The position numbers and the translations under genes were made by a program. 64,000 bases of DNA from NCBI RefSeq assembly GCF_016863635.1, contig NZ_BOPG01000045.1, positions 1 through 64,000 on the forward strand. The letters are read 5' to 3'. The notes beneath the pieces were generated by a model. The model did not search any database. It saw nothing but the letters and a program-made list of their open reading frames with translations, and was not told the origin of the DNA. The stretch comes from Virgisporangium aurantiacum. Its GTDB lineage: Bacteria; Actinomycetota; Actinomycetes; Mycobacteriales; Micromonosporaceae. Positions 26,803 to 34,450 of the stretch are shown here, piece by piece. Numbering within the stretch: the stretch's first letter is position 1; each line of letters opens with the position of its first letter.

Positions 26803-27750
26803 ATGACCCGTTCCTGGTTCCCGAAGGGCCGCATCGGCCGGTCTGTCGTCGCCGGTGTCACGGCGCTCGTCCTCACCGCCGGCGGCGGCACGGCGTGGGC
26901 GGTCAACCGCTACGTCGTCGACCACGTGCAGATCGCCGACGTCGCCGCGTACGAGGCGGCCCAATCGGCCGGCGGTGCCGCCAGCCCCGGCGACGGCACC
27001 GTCACCGGTGCGACCTATACGTCGAAAGACGCCACCGTCACCGTGTCGACGCACACGACCGGCAGCGGCTCGTCGACGGTCACCTACTACGTCGCCGACG
27101 TCGTGCTCACCGACGCCACCCGGCTGCGATCGGCGTTCGCCGACAACGAGTTCGGCACGAACATCGTCGCGAACACCTCCGCCATCGCGGCCGACAACGA
27201 CGCCGTGTTCGCGATCAACGGCGACTACTACGGCTTCCGCGACACCGGCATCGTCATCCGCAACGGCGTGGTGTACCGCGACGAGGGCGCCCGGCAGGGA
27301 CTGGCGTTCTACCGCGACGGCACCGTGCAGGTCTACGACGAGACGGCCACCACCGCCGAGCAACTGGTCGCCGACGGCGTCTGGAACACGCTCTCGTTCG
27401 GGCCGGCCCTGCTGGAGAACGGCGAGATCGTCGACGGCATCGACGACGTCGAGGTCGACACCAACGTCGGCAACCACTCCATCCAGGGCGCCCAGCCGCG
27501 CACCGCGATCGGCGTCGTCGACACCAACCATCTCGTGTTCGTGGTCGTCGACGGGCGCAGCCCCGGCTACAGCGCCGGCCTGACCATGACCGGCCTCGCC
27601 GAACTGATGCGGAGCCTGGGAGCGACGACCGCCTACAACCTCGACGGCGGCGGCTCCTCGACGATGGTGTTCGACGGCGACCTCGTCAACAACCCGCTGG
27701 GCAAGGGCGACGAGCGCGGCACCTCCGACATCCTCTACATCGCCAGGTGA
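26803..27750 (+). CDS. Exported phosphodiester glycosidase (NAGPA domain) family protein
   Basis: A 315-aa protein with a signal or anchor (residues 8-33; VVAGVTALVLTAGGGTAWAV) and a NAGPA domain. Marks are VFAINGDYYGFRDTGIVIRN, SFGPALLENGEIV, PRTAIGVVDTNHLVFVVVDG and TTAYNLDGGGSSTMVFDG. The domain is named after the enzyme that removes GlcNAc from GlcNAc-1-phosphodiester-mannose; bacterial members act on sugar-phosphodiester bonds in surface polymers. The two Asp-rich loops (NGDYYG, NLDGGGSS) are the catalytic centre of the family. Its stop codon overlaps the next start (TGATG). It is the first gene of a five-gene operon. Confidence 0.9.
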   Translation: MTRSWFPKGRIGRSVVAGVTALVLTAGGGTAWAVNRYVVDHVQIADVAAYEAAQSAGGAASPGDGTVTGATYTSKDATVTVSTHTTGSGSSTVTYYVADVVLTDATRLRSAFADNEFGTNIVANTSAIAADNDAVFAINGDYYGFRDTGIVIRNGVVYRDEGARQGLAFYRDGTVQVYDETATTAEQLVADGVWNTLSFGPALLENGEIVDGIDDVEVDTNVGNHSIQGAQPRTAIGVVDTNHLVFVVVDGRSPGYSAGLTMTGLAELMRSLGATTAYNLDGGGSSTMVFDGDLVNNPLGKGDERGTSDILYIAR

Positions 27751-28799
27751 TGGTCCTGATCCCGGCCTACGAGCCGGACGCGCGCCTCCTCCGCCTGGTG
27801 GTCGACCTGAGCCGGGCCGCCCCGGGCACCGCGGTCGTCGTCGTCGACGACGGCAGCGGACCCGCGTACGAAAAGGTCTTCGCCGCCGCGCGGATGCTGG
27901 GCTGCACCGTGCTCACCCACCCGGTGAACCGGGGCAAGGGCGCGGCGCTGAAGACCGGCTTCCGTCATGCGTCACAGGCATACCCCGGGCAGGCGGTGGT
28001 GTGCGCCGACGCCGACGGCCAGCACCGGCCGGCCGACATCCTCGCCGTCGCCGACCGCGTCGCGCACACCGGGCACACCGTGCTCGGCGTGCGCCGATTC
28101 ACCGGCCCGGTGCCGGTGCGCAGCCGGCTGGGCAACGCGCTCACCCGCGTCCTCTATACGGCCGTGACCGGCGAGAGCGTCCCCGACACCCAGACCGGCC
28201 TCCGCGGCTATCCGCCCGACCTGCTCGGGTGGCTGCAGAACGTGCCGGGGGAGCGGTTCGAGTACGAGATGCGCGCCCTGCTGCTGGCCGCCCGCGCGGG
28301 CCATCCGGTCGAGCAGGTGCCGATCGCCACCGTCTACCTGCACGGCAACGCGTCGTCGCATTTCCGGCCGCTGGTCGACTCGGCGCGGGTGTACGCGCCG
28401 CTGGTGCGCTTCGCCGCCTCGTCGCTGCTGGCCGCCGCCCTCGACGCGACGCTGCTGTTCATGCTGCACGCGCTGACCGGCGCGCTGCTGCCGTCGGTGC
28501 TGGCCGCCCGCGCGGTGAGCTCGACGGTGAACTTCACCGTCAACCGCCGCCTGGTGTTCACGACACATCGTGGCCATGTGATGCGCTACTGGGCGCTCGT
28601 CGCGATCCTGGCCCTCGCCAACTACGGACTGCTCGCCGCCCTCACCGCCGTGAGCCTCCCGCTACCCGCGGCGAAGCTCGTCACCGACGTCGTGCTTTTC
28701 GTGGTCAGTTTCCGCATTCAACGGCTCTTTGTCTTCACGAGCGGACAGCCCGTTGACAGCCGGCGCACAGCCACGGCCGGTCAGATGAACACGACCTGA
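27750..28799 (+). CDS. GT2 glycosyltransferase fused to GtrA membrane domain
   Basis: A 349-aa fusion. Residues 1-215 are a GT2 domain with MVLIPAYEPDARLLRLV, AVVVVDDGSGPAYE, VNRGKGAALKTGF and the metal-binding ADADGQHRPADI. The acceptor-side segment is DTQTGLRGYPPDLL. Residues 225-335 are a four-helix GtrA domain (LVRFAASSLLAAALDATLLF, TVNFTVNRRLVFTTH, FRIQRLFVF). Proteins like this make a polyprenyl-phosphate sugar and help move it across the membrane. The start overlaps the preceding stop codon by 1 nt. An export role for sugars used in a surface polymer fits the operon. Confidence 0.9.
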   Translation: MVLIPAYEPDARLLRLVVDLSRAAPGTAVVVVDDGSGPAYEKVFAAARMLGCTVLTHPVNRGKGAALKTGFRHASQAYPGQAVVCADADGQHRPADILAVADRVAHTGHTVLGVRRFTGPVPVRSRLGNALTRVLYTAVTGESVPDTQTGLRGYPPDLLGWLQNVPGERFEYEMRALLLAARAGHPVEQVPIATVYLHGNASSHFRPLVDSARVYAPLVRFAASSLLAAALDATLLFMLHALTGALLPSVLAARAVSSTVNFTVNRRLVFTTHRGHVMRYWALVAILALANYGLLAALTAVSLPLPAAKLVTDVVLFVVSFRIQRLFVFTSGQPVDSRRTATAGQMNTT

Positions 28800-28820
28800 A
28801 CAGCGACTGAAGGATGTGCC

Positions 28821-29405
28821 GTGGGCAAGCTGGAAATCATCGGTGTCGACCTGGTCGCCATCGCCGTCCTGACGTTCGGGGTGTACTTCCCCCGGCACCA
28901 CCGGCGCGACCTCGTGGCCGCGTTCCTGGGCATCAACGTCGGCGTGCTGGCCACCGCGATGGTGCTCGGCTCGTCGTCGGTCGGCGCCGGGCTGGGCCTG
29001 GGCCTGTTCGGCGTGCTGTCGATCATCCGGCTACGGTCGAGCGAGATCGCCCAGCACGAGATCGCCTACTACTTCGCCGCCCTCGCCCTCGGCCTGCTCG
29101 CCGGGCTGAGCGACACCCTCGGCGGGCTCACCGCCGGCCTGATGGTCCTGATCGTCGCGGCGCTGTTCGTCGGCGACCACCCGTGGCTCTTCGGCCGGCA
29201 CCGCAACCAGACGATGCTGCTCGACCGCGCGTTCACCGACGAGACCGCGTTGCGCGCCCACCTGGAGGGCACCCTGGGCGCCCGCGTGGTCAACCTGATC
29301 GTCCGGCACGTCGACGGCGTCAACGACACCACGCTGGTCGAGGTCCGCTTCGTGCTGCCGACGGCGGCTTCGTCGGCCCGGCGTGAAACCGTCGGTGCGG
29401 CGTGA
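28821..29405 (+). CDS. DUF4956 membrane protein
   Basis: A 194-aa protein with about four membrane helices in residues 5-115 (LVAIAVLTFGVYFP, LGINVGVLATAMVLGSSSVG, FAALALGLLAGLSD) and a cytosolic C-terminal domain. The block GLGLFGVLSIIRLRSSEIAQ HEIAYYF is characteristic of DUF4956. The family is regularly encoded next to VTC-domain and CotH or Cthe_2159-type proteins, but its activity is not known. GTG 28821 is preceded by AAGGA; the stop overlaps the VTC start by 4 nt, so the two products are likely made in fixed ratio and may form a complex. Confidence 0.88.
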   Translation: MGKLEIIGVDLVAIAVLTFGVYFPRHHRRDLVAAFLGINVGVLATAMVLGSSSVGAGLGLGLFGVLSIIRLRSSEIAQHEIAYYFAALALGLLAGLSDTLGGLTAGLMVLIVAALFVGDHPWLFGRHRNQTMLLDRAFTDETALRAHLEGTLGARVVNLIVRHVDGVNDTTLVEVRFVLPTAASSARRETVGAA

Positions 29406-30295
29406 TCGCGCCGATGTATGTGACGCCCGCAGCGTCCCCGGTTTTCGACGACTTCCGCCCCATCGGCCTGGCGGAACTGCAGTCAGGCGGCGCGCTGATG
29501 ACGCGCGTCGACCGCAAGTACGTGCTGCCCGCCGACGTCCTGCCGCACGTGCTGCGGCAGCTGCCGACCGGCACCCGCGTGCTGGAGATCGCCGGCCGCC
29601 GCCGGTTCGGCTACCGGTCCGATTACCTCGACACCCCGGGCCTGGACGCCTACCTGGGCGCCACCCGCCGCCGGCGCCGCCGCTTCAAGGTCCGCGTGCG
29701 CACCTACCTCGACAACGGCGACCGCTTCGCCGAGGTCAAGACGCGCGGGCCGCGCGGCGTCACGGTCAAGGACCGCACGCCCGTCCGGTCTTTCGACGCC
29801 GGCGCCCGTCGCTACGTCGACCTGGCCCTCACCGCGGCGGGCGTGGCCACGTGCGGCGCGCTGCTCGGCCCAGCCCTGTCGACCCGGTACGACCGCTCGA
29901 CCCTCTTCCTGCCCGACTCGGGCACCCGCGTGACGATCGACACCGAGCTGTCCTGGTCGCTGCCGGACGGTCCCGGGATCGAGCTGCCGGGTCGGGTCGT
30001 GATGGAGACCAAGACCGCGCTCGGGGCCGGCTCAGCGGCCGGCTCAGCGGCCGGCTCAGCGGCCGGCTCAGCGGCCGGCTCAGCGGCCGGCTCAGCGGCC
30101 GGCGAGGTCGACCGGATCCTTTGGCGGCTGGGCCACCGGCCGTGCCCCATGTCGAAGTACGGCACCGGCATGGCCGCCCTGCGCGGCGATCTGCCGGCCA
30201 ACCGCTGGCTGCCCGTCCTGCGCCGCCACTTCCCGCACCCCGCCGGCACCCCTGCCCGCGCCTCTGCCCGCGTCACCGATCAGGAGCATCGATGA
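29402..30295 (+). CDS. VTC-domain (polyphosphate polymerase-like) protein with repeat insertion
   Basis: A 297-aa protein with the VTC tunnel-fold signatures: MTRVDRKYVLP near residue 33, YRSDYLDTPGLDAYLGATRR, RFKVRVRTYLDNGDRFAEVK and VKDR. VVMETKTA lies near 200, followed by MSKYGTG. These supply the basic tunnel residues and the Glu that hold metal-triphosphate in yeast Vtc4. Between the METK strand and the C-terminal KYGTG motif lies a low-complexity loop of (Gly-Ser-Ala-Ala) units encoded by a 12-bp tandem repeat. Start and stop both overlap neighbouring genes by 4 nt. Whether it polymerises phosphate or another phosphorylated unit is open. Confidence 0.87.
   Translation: MIAPMYVTPAASPVFDDFRPIGLAELQSGGALMTRVDRKYVLPADVLPHVLRQLPTGTRVLEIAGRRRFGYRSDYLDTPGLDAYLGATRRRRRRFKVRVRTYLDNGDRFAEVKTRGPRGVTVKDRTPVRSFDAGARRYVDLALTAAGVATCGALLGPALSTRYDRSTLFLPDSGTRVTIDTELSWSLPDGPGIELPGRVVMETKTALGAGSAAGSAAGSAAGSAAGSAAGSAAGEVDRILWRLGHRPCPMSKYGTGMAALRGDLPANRWLPVLRRHFPHPAGTPARASARVTDQEHR
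30025..30102 (+). repeat. 12-bp tandem repeat in the VTC gene
   Basis: Six perfect copies of GGCCGGCTCAGC (30025-30096) followed by a half copy. Each unit adds four residues (Ala-Gly-Ser-Ala type), so gain or loss of copies keeps the frame and changes only loop length. Confidence 0.95.
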
Positions 30296-32070
30296 AGAGC
30301 ATCCGTACCCGCGTCCTCGCCGCCGTCACCTCGGTGGTGCTCGCCACCGCGGCCCTCGCCGGCTGCGGCTCCACGACCACCGACGCCGGTGCCCCCACCG
30401 GCACGACCGCCGCCGCGGTGGCGGCCGCCGCCGACGCCACGCAGAACGCCGCCGCGGTCCTCGCCGCGAACGAGGGCGCCGACGCCGCGGACACCACGTG
30501 GACCGCCGACGGCGCCACCACGGTGACCCTGTCCGGCACCTCGGCGACCGTCAGCGGCACCGGCGCCACGGTGAAGGGCGGCACGGTCACCGTCACCGCC
30601 GCCGGCACCTACCGCGTCACCGGCACGCTCACCGACGGCCAGATCGTCGTCGACGCCGGCGACGCGGACGTGAAGCTCGTCCTCGACAACGCCTCCGTCA
30701 CCAGTTCGACGAGCGCCGCGATCGCCGTCACCGCGGCCGGCAACGTGTCCGTCATCCTCGCCGACGGCAGCACCAACACTCTTTCGGATACGACCTCCTA
30801 CGCCGCGGACGCCGACATCAACGCCGCCCTCTACAGCGCCGCCGACCTGACGATCGGGGGCAATGGCGCGCTCACCGTGCACGGCAACGGCAACGACGGC
30901 ATCACCGGCAAGGACGACCTGACGATCACCGCCGGCACGATCACCGTCACCGCCGCCGACGACGGCATCCGGGGCAAGGACTCGCTCGTCGTCACCGGCG
31001 GGACGATCACGGTGACCGCCGGCGGCGACGGGCTCACGGCCGACAACGCCGACGACGCCGGCGCCGGGTACGTCGCGGTGAGCGGCGGCACCCTCGACAT
31101 CACCGCGGGCGGCGACGGCATCGCCGCCGCGACCGACCTGGTGACCACCGGCGGCACGATCCACGTCGACGCGGGCAGCGGTACGGCGGCGGGCTCAGAC
31201 GCGTCCACGAAGGGTGTGAAATCGGGGGTGATCACCGTCCTCGAGGGCGGCACGATCACCGTCGAGTCGACCGACGACGCGGTGCACGGCGACGGCGCCG
31301 TCCACCTCAACGGCGCGGCGCTCACCCTGGCGGCCGGCGACGACGGCGTGCACGCCGAGACCGCGCTCGTCGTCGACGCCGGCACCGTCGACATCACGAG
31401 GTCGGTGGAGGGCATCGAGTCGGCGGCGATCGTCGTGAACGGCGGACGGGTCGGCATCGTGTCCAGCGACGACGGGCTCAACGCGTCCGGTGAGAGCACC
31501 ACCGGTGGGGGCGGTGGCGGCGGTGAGCAGGTCGGCCCGTACAAGGCGAGCATCACCGGCGGCACCCTCGTCATCAACGCCGAGGGCGACGGCTTCGACT
31601 CCAACGGCACCGCCGAGATCACCGGCGGCACCGTCGTGGTCAACGGCCCCACCCGCAGCGGCAACGGCGCGCTGGACGTCAACGGCAGCTTCACGATCAG
31701 CGGCGGCGTCCTGGTCGCGGCCGGCAGCGCCGGCATGGTCGTGAGCCCCGCCGCCGACTCCGCGCAGGGCTGGATCTCGGCGACGCTCACCAGCGCCGTG
31801 CCCGCCGGCACCACCGTGCAGGTCACCACCGCCGACGGCACCGTGCTGGCCACGTTCGTCACCGCGAAGACGATCCAGAACATCGTCTACTCGGGCCCGG
31901 GCATCACCACGGGCACCCAGTACACCGTCTGCACCGGGGGAACCGCGACCGGTGCCAGCGTGGGCGGCCTCGCCGAGGGCGGCACCCTCGGTTCGGCCAC
32001 CGTGGCCGCCACCGTGACGGCCGGCCAGGCCGCGGCCGGCGGCAACCGCATGGGCGGCGGCCGCCGGTGA
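30292..32070 (+). CDS. Beta-helix carbohydrate-binding lipoprotein (Cthe_2159-like)
   Basis: A 592-aa lipoprotein: the signal ends LATAALAGCGS, so Cys25 would be lipidated. A Thr/Ala-rich linker is followed by many repeats of GGT-(I/V)-x-(V/I)-x-A-x-D-D-G-(I/V/L)-x-x, for example TITAGTITVTAADDGIRGKD and VVVDAGTVDITRSVEGI. These form the rungs of a right-handed beta-helix as in Cthe_2159, a cellulose/polygalacturonate-binding protein. A poly-Gly stretch (GGGGGGGE) splits off the last rungs. The C-terminus has a paired-strand domain with one Cys and a Gly/Arg-rich end. ATG 30292 has an AGGAG ribosome binding site and overlaps the VTC stop. It is the last gene of the surface-polymer operon. Confidence 0.87.
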   Translation: MKSIRTRVLAAVTSVVLATAALAGCGSTTTDAGAPTGTTAAAVAAAADATQNAAAVLAANEGADAADTTWTADGATTVTLSGTSATVSGTGATVKGGTVTVTAAGTYRVTGTLTDGQIVVDAGDADVKLVLDNASVTSSTSAAIAVTAAGNVSVILADGSTNTLSDTTSYAADADINAALYSAADLTIGGNGALTVHGNGNDGITGKDDLTITAGTITVTAADDGIRGKDSLVVTGGTITVTAGGDGLTADNADDAGAGYVAVSGGTLDITAGGDGIAAATDLVTTGGTIHVDAGSGTAAGSDASTKGVKSGVITVLEGGTITVESTDDAVHGDGAVHLNGAALTLAAGDDGVHAETALVVDAGTVDITRSVEGIESAAIVVNGGRVGIVSSDDGLNASGESTTGGGGGGGEQVGPYKASITGGTLVINAEGDGFDSNGTAEITGGTVVVNGPTRSGNGALDVNGSFTISGGVLVAAGSAGMVVSPAADSAQGWISATLTSAVPAGTTVQVTTADGTVLATFVTAKTIQNIVYSGPGITTGTQYTVCTGGTATGASVGGLAEGGTLGSATVAATVTAGQAAAGGNRMGGGRR

Positions 32071-32088
32071 CGCGTCAAGCCGCAGTCG

Positions 32089-33441
32089 TTACTTGCGCCC
32101 CGCCTTGAAGTCGAGGTCCCAGCCGTACGCCTGGGCCACCACGTCCTGGTAGCCGCGGAGGTAGCGCACCTCGCGCTGCACCGTCACCTCGCCGTTGTTC
32201 GACGTGATCAGGGCGATGGCGCACGTGGGCGCCGTGTTGTCGGCCTCGTCGAGGCGCACCTCCACCTGCGGCCCGGCGACCGGGAACAGGGTGACCACAC
32301 CGTCGGCGGCGCTCCAGTTCGGCGCACCCTCGTAGATGAACGTGAAGACCAGGATCCGCTTGATCAGCGGCGCGTACTTCAGGTTGATGAACAGGTTCTC
32401 GCCGGCGGTGTTGGTACCGGACCGGTCGTCGCCGTCGAGCCAGCAGATCGGATCGTCGCCGACCAGATGCTGGCCCTTGAACGCGTTGCCCATCGCCTGG
32501 ACGATGCCCTTGGCCCCGTTGATGAGCTCGTAGAGGCAGGCCAGGTCGAGGTCGATCGCGCCGCCGCGGCCGAAGAGGCCCCGCTTGGGCCGGGCGTTCC
32601 AGTTCAGGTTGACCCGCAACAGGCCGGAGGTGGCGCCGCCCTTGGTCAGCGAGACGGTGGACGCCGACTTGGTCAGGGTCACCTTGGCCGCGGGCTGGGG
32701 CGCCGCCGGCTGCGGGGCCGGCTGTGGGGGTGCCACGGGCGCGACCGGCGGTGCGGGCGGTGCCACGGGCGGGGCCGGTGGAGCTGGTGGTGCGACCGGC
32801 GGGGCTGGCGGCGCTGGCGGTGCGACCGGCGGTGCGGGCGGGGCCGGCGGCGCGACCGGTGCGACCGGCGCAACGGGCGGGGCCGGCGGCGTGGCGGCGG
32901 CCGGCGCCGGGTCGTCGTCGACGCTGATGCCGTAGGCGGTGGCCAGACCGGACAGGCCGGAGTCCCAACCCTGCCCGACGGCCCGGAACTTCCATTCGCC
33001 GCCCCGGCGGTACAGCTCGCCGGCGACGAACGCGGTCTCGGTCGACGCCTTCATGTCGGCGAACCGGGCCAGCTCCGCACCGGACGCGGCGTCGACGATC
33101 GCCAGGCTCAGGTCGGTGATCTGCCCGAACGTCCCGCCGTCGGAGGACGCGGCGATGATCACCTTCTCGATCTGCGGCTCGACCCGGTCGAGGTCGATCC
33201 GCACGGCGTCGACCTGCCGGCCGCCGTTGGACTCCTTGCCGAGGTGCGTGACCGCGCCGGAGGCGTGCCGGGCCTGGTTGTAGAACACGAAGTCGGCGTC
33301 GTTGCGGACCTTGCCGCCGGCGGCGAGCAGCAGCGCGGACGCGTCGACGTCGGGCACGCTCGGCCCGGGGCTCCAGCTCAGAACCGCCCGCACGGCCGCG
33401 GTCCGGACGGGCGTGTTCGCGCCCTTGCTCAGTACCGTCAT
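32089..33441 (-). CDS. Tandem TerD-domain protein with Pro/Ala-rich linker
   Basis: A 450-aa protein. The N-terminal TerD domain (residues 1-175) has the calcium-type segments [20 protein letters not shown] and FVFYNQ. The Pro/Ala/Val linker (about 180-270) is built of repeated APPAPPV units. The C-terminal TerD domain (about 275-450) has [20 protein letters not shown], then [20 protein letters not shown]. TerD proteins occur in tellurite/stress loci and bind Ca2+ through the paired Asp residues; the physiological role is unsettled. Two TerD units on one flexible chain could bridge membranes or partners. ATG 33441 has an AGGTAAGG ribosome binding site. No other ter genes are near. Confidence 0.9.
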   Translation of the reverse strand: MTVLSKGANTPVRTAAVRAVLSWSPGPSVPDVDASALLLAAGGKVRNDADFVFYNQARHASGAVTHLGKESNGGRQVDAVRIDLDRVEPQIEKVIIAASSDGGTFGQITDLSLAIVDAASGAELARFADMKASTETAFVAGELYRRGGEWKFRAVGQGWDSGLSGLATAYGISVDDDPAPAAATPPAPPVAPVAPVAPPAPPAPPVAPPAPPAPPVAPPAPPAPPVAPPAPPVAPVAPPQPAPQPAAPQPAAKVTLTKSASTVSLTKGGATSGLLRVNLNWNARPKRGLFGRGGAIDLDLACLYELINGAKGIVQAMGNAFKGQHLVGDDPICWLDGDDRSGTNTAGENLFINLKYAPLIKRILVFTFIYEGAPNWSAADGVVTLFPVAGPQVEVRLDEADNTAPTCAIALITSNNGEVTVQREVRYLRGYQDVVAQAYGWDLDFKAGRK

Positions 33442-33767
33442 GTGCATAGCCTTACCTGACGCCGTCGGCCGCCGCTGTCCCGGGGTGCAAATCCGTACGG
33501 CCGGTACAGGACAAATCAATGTAACCAGGCACCAAAGGTCGCCCGGTCCGCCCGGTTACCGAAGACTGTCGTCCCGGTCCGGTAGTCTGAGGTGCGATGG
33601 CGGAACCCCTCATCCCGCTTGTCCGGGCAACTGAGCCGCAGTCGCCGTCCAAGCGATGACATCCCGCCCGTGCGAAGGGCTACCACGTTTTCGGGTCGGC
33701 ACCCGTGGTGTGCCATGGGGGCCCGGCCGCGCGCTCAGGCGCACACCAGTCACCGGAAAGGTGCCAC
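33442..33767. other. 326-bp intergenic region with a structured 5' leader
   Basis: The region separates terD (minus) from a small plus-strand gene. The left 240 bp show no tRNA, known riboswitch or repeat. The right part (33682-33763) can form stems: ACCACG (33682-33687) with CGTGGT (33704-33709); TGGTGTGC (33706-33713) with GCACACCA (33741-33748); and CACC (33751-33754) with GGTG (33760-33763), the last holding the GGAAAGG ribosome binding region. The first two share bases and exclude one another, a layout seen in switching leaders. Confidence 0.4.
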
Positions 33768-33941
33768 ATGAGTGAATCGGACGAACGGGCTCGTATCTTC
33801 ATCTCCCCCGGCGGCGCGGCCGCCGAAGAGCCCGACCAGCCGGCCGTCGACGGCAGCACGGAGGCCATGCGGCGGCTGCGCCACCCGTTCGACGTCGAGC
33901 CGGCCGCCGGCGCGGAGGAGCGCGCCAGGCCCGGATCCTGA
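33768..33941 (+). CDS. 57-aa protein of unknown function
   Basis: A short acidic protein, beginning MSESDERARIFISPGGAAAE and continuing with Glu, Asp, Pro and Ala, with no Cys, signal or membrane segment. High third-position GC and a GGAAAGG ribosome binding site 5-7 nt before ATG support it as real. The middle segment EAMRRLRHPFDVEP is the only part with predicted helix. I do not recognise the family. It follows a structured leader and is convergent with the receiver gene 12 nt away. It could be a regulator-binding peptide or a precursor, but nothing shows which. Confidence 0.5.
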   Translation: MSESDERARIFISPGGAAAEEPDQPAVDGSTEAMRRLRHPFDVEPAAGAEERARPGS

Positions 33942-33953
33942 GGCGGAAAGAGG

Positions 33954-34400
33954 TCAGGCCACCCGTCGTGGCAGCGCGACGGTGTGGCCGAAGAAGTTGC
34001 GGATCTCGCTCACGACCCGCTCGTAGTCGTCGAGGTTGATTGGCTTGGTCACGTAGGCGTTGGCCTGGGCGTCGTAGCTCGACGAGACGTCGTTCTCCGC
34101 CGCCGACGTGGTGAACACGATCGTCGGGATCGACTTCAGGTCGTCGTCCGACTTGATGTTGGCCAGCGTCTGGCGGCCGTCGACGCGGGGCATGTTGAGG
34201 TCGAGCAGGATCAGGTCGGGCCTCGGCGCGTCGCCGTAGGGCGCCTCACGGCGCAGGAACGCCAGGGCCTCGGCGCCGTCGGCGACATGGTGCAGGTCGC
34301 TGGCGACGCTGTGCTCGGCGAAGGCGCCCTCCACCAGTGCGACGTCACCGAGGTCGTCCTCGACGACGAGAACCTGGAGCGGGGGCGGGTCAGTTGTCAC
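33954..34400 (-). CDS. Stand-alone response regulator (receiver only)
   Basis: A 148-aa CheY/Rcp1-like receiver: LQVLVVEDDLGDVALVEGAF (acidic pair), DLILLDLNMPRVDGRQTL (phospho-Asp), IVFTTSAAENDVSSSYD and ANAYVTKPINLDDYERVV (conserved Lys). The insert after the first helix and the length match Rcp1-type regulators paired with phytochrome or GAF histidine kinases; no such kinase is adjacent. The GTG start at 34400 lies 7 nt from a TAGGAT -10 box on the minus strand, giving a leaderless transcript. With no output domain it must act by protein contact. Confidence 0.9.
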   Translation of the reverse strand: MTTDPPPLQVLVVEDDLGDVALVEGAFAEHSVASDLHHVADGAEALAFLRREAPYGDAPRPDLILLDLNMPRVDGRQTLANIKSDDDLKSIPTIVFTTSAAENDVSSSYDAQANAYVTKPINLDDYERVVSEIRNFFGHTVALPRRVA

Positions 34401-34413
34401 GAGCCGGATCCTA
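34401..34413 (-). promoter_or_regulatory. Leaderless promoter -10 (receiver gene)
   Basis: On the minus strand TAGGAT (34413-34408) is followed by 7 nt and GTG 34400. Confidence 0.5.
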
Positions 34414-34450
34414 GGCCGTCGACCGGCCCGGCGCCCGGCGAGGGCGCGGG

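Noticed and set aside
30025-30102. CRISPR-like array
   Set aside because: The units are 12 bp, directly adjacent, without spacers and inside a coding frame, so it is a tandem repeat.
33585-33720. tRNA gene or known riboswitch in the terD-side gap
   Set aside because: No cloverleaf with a GTTCRAAYC T-arm fits, and no consensus of common riboswitch classes could be matched. Only competing simple stems are supported.
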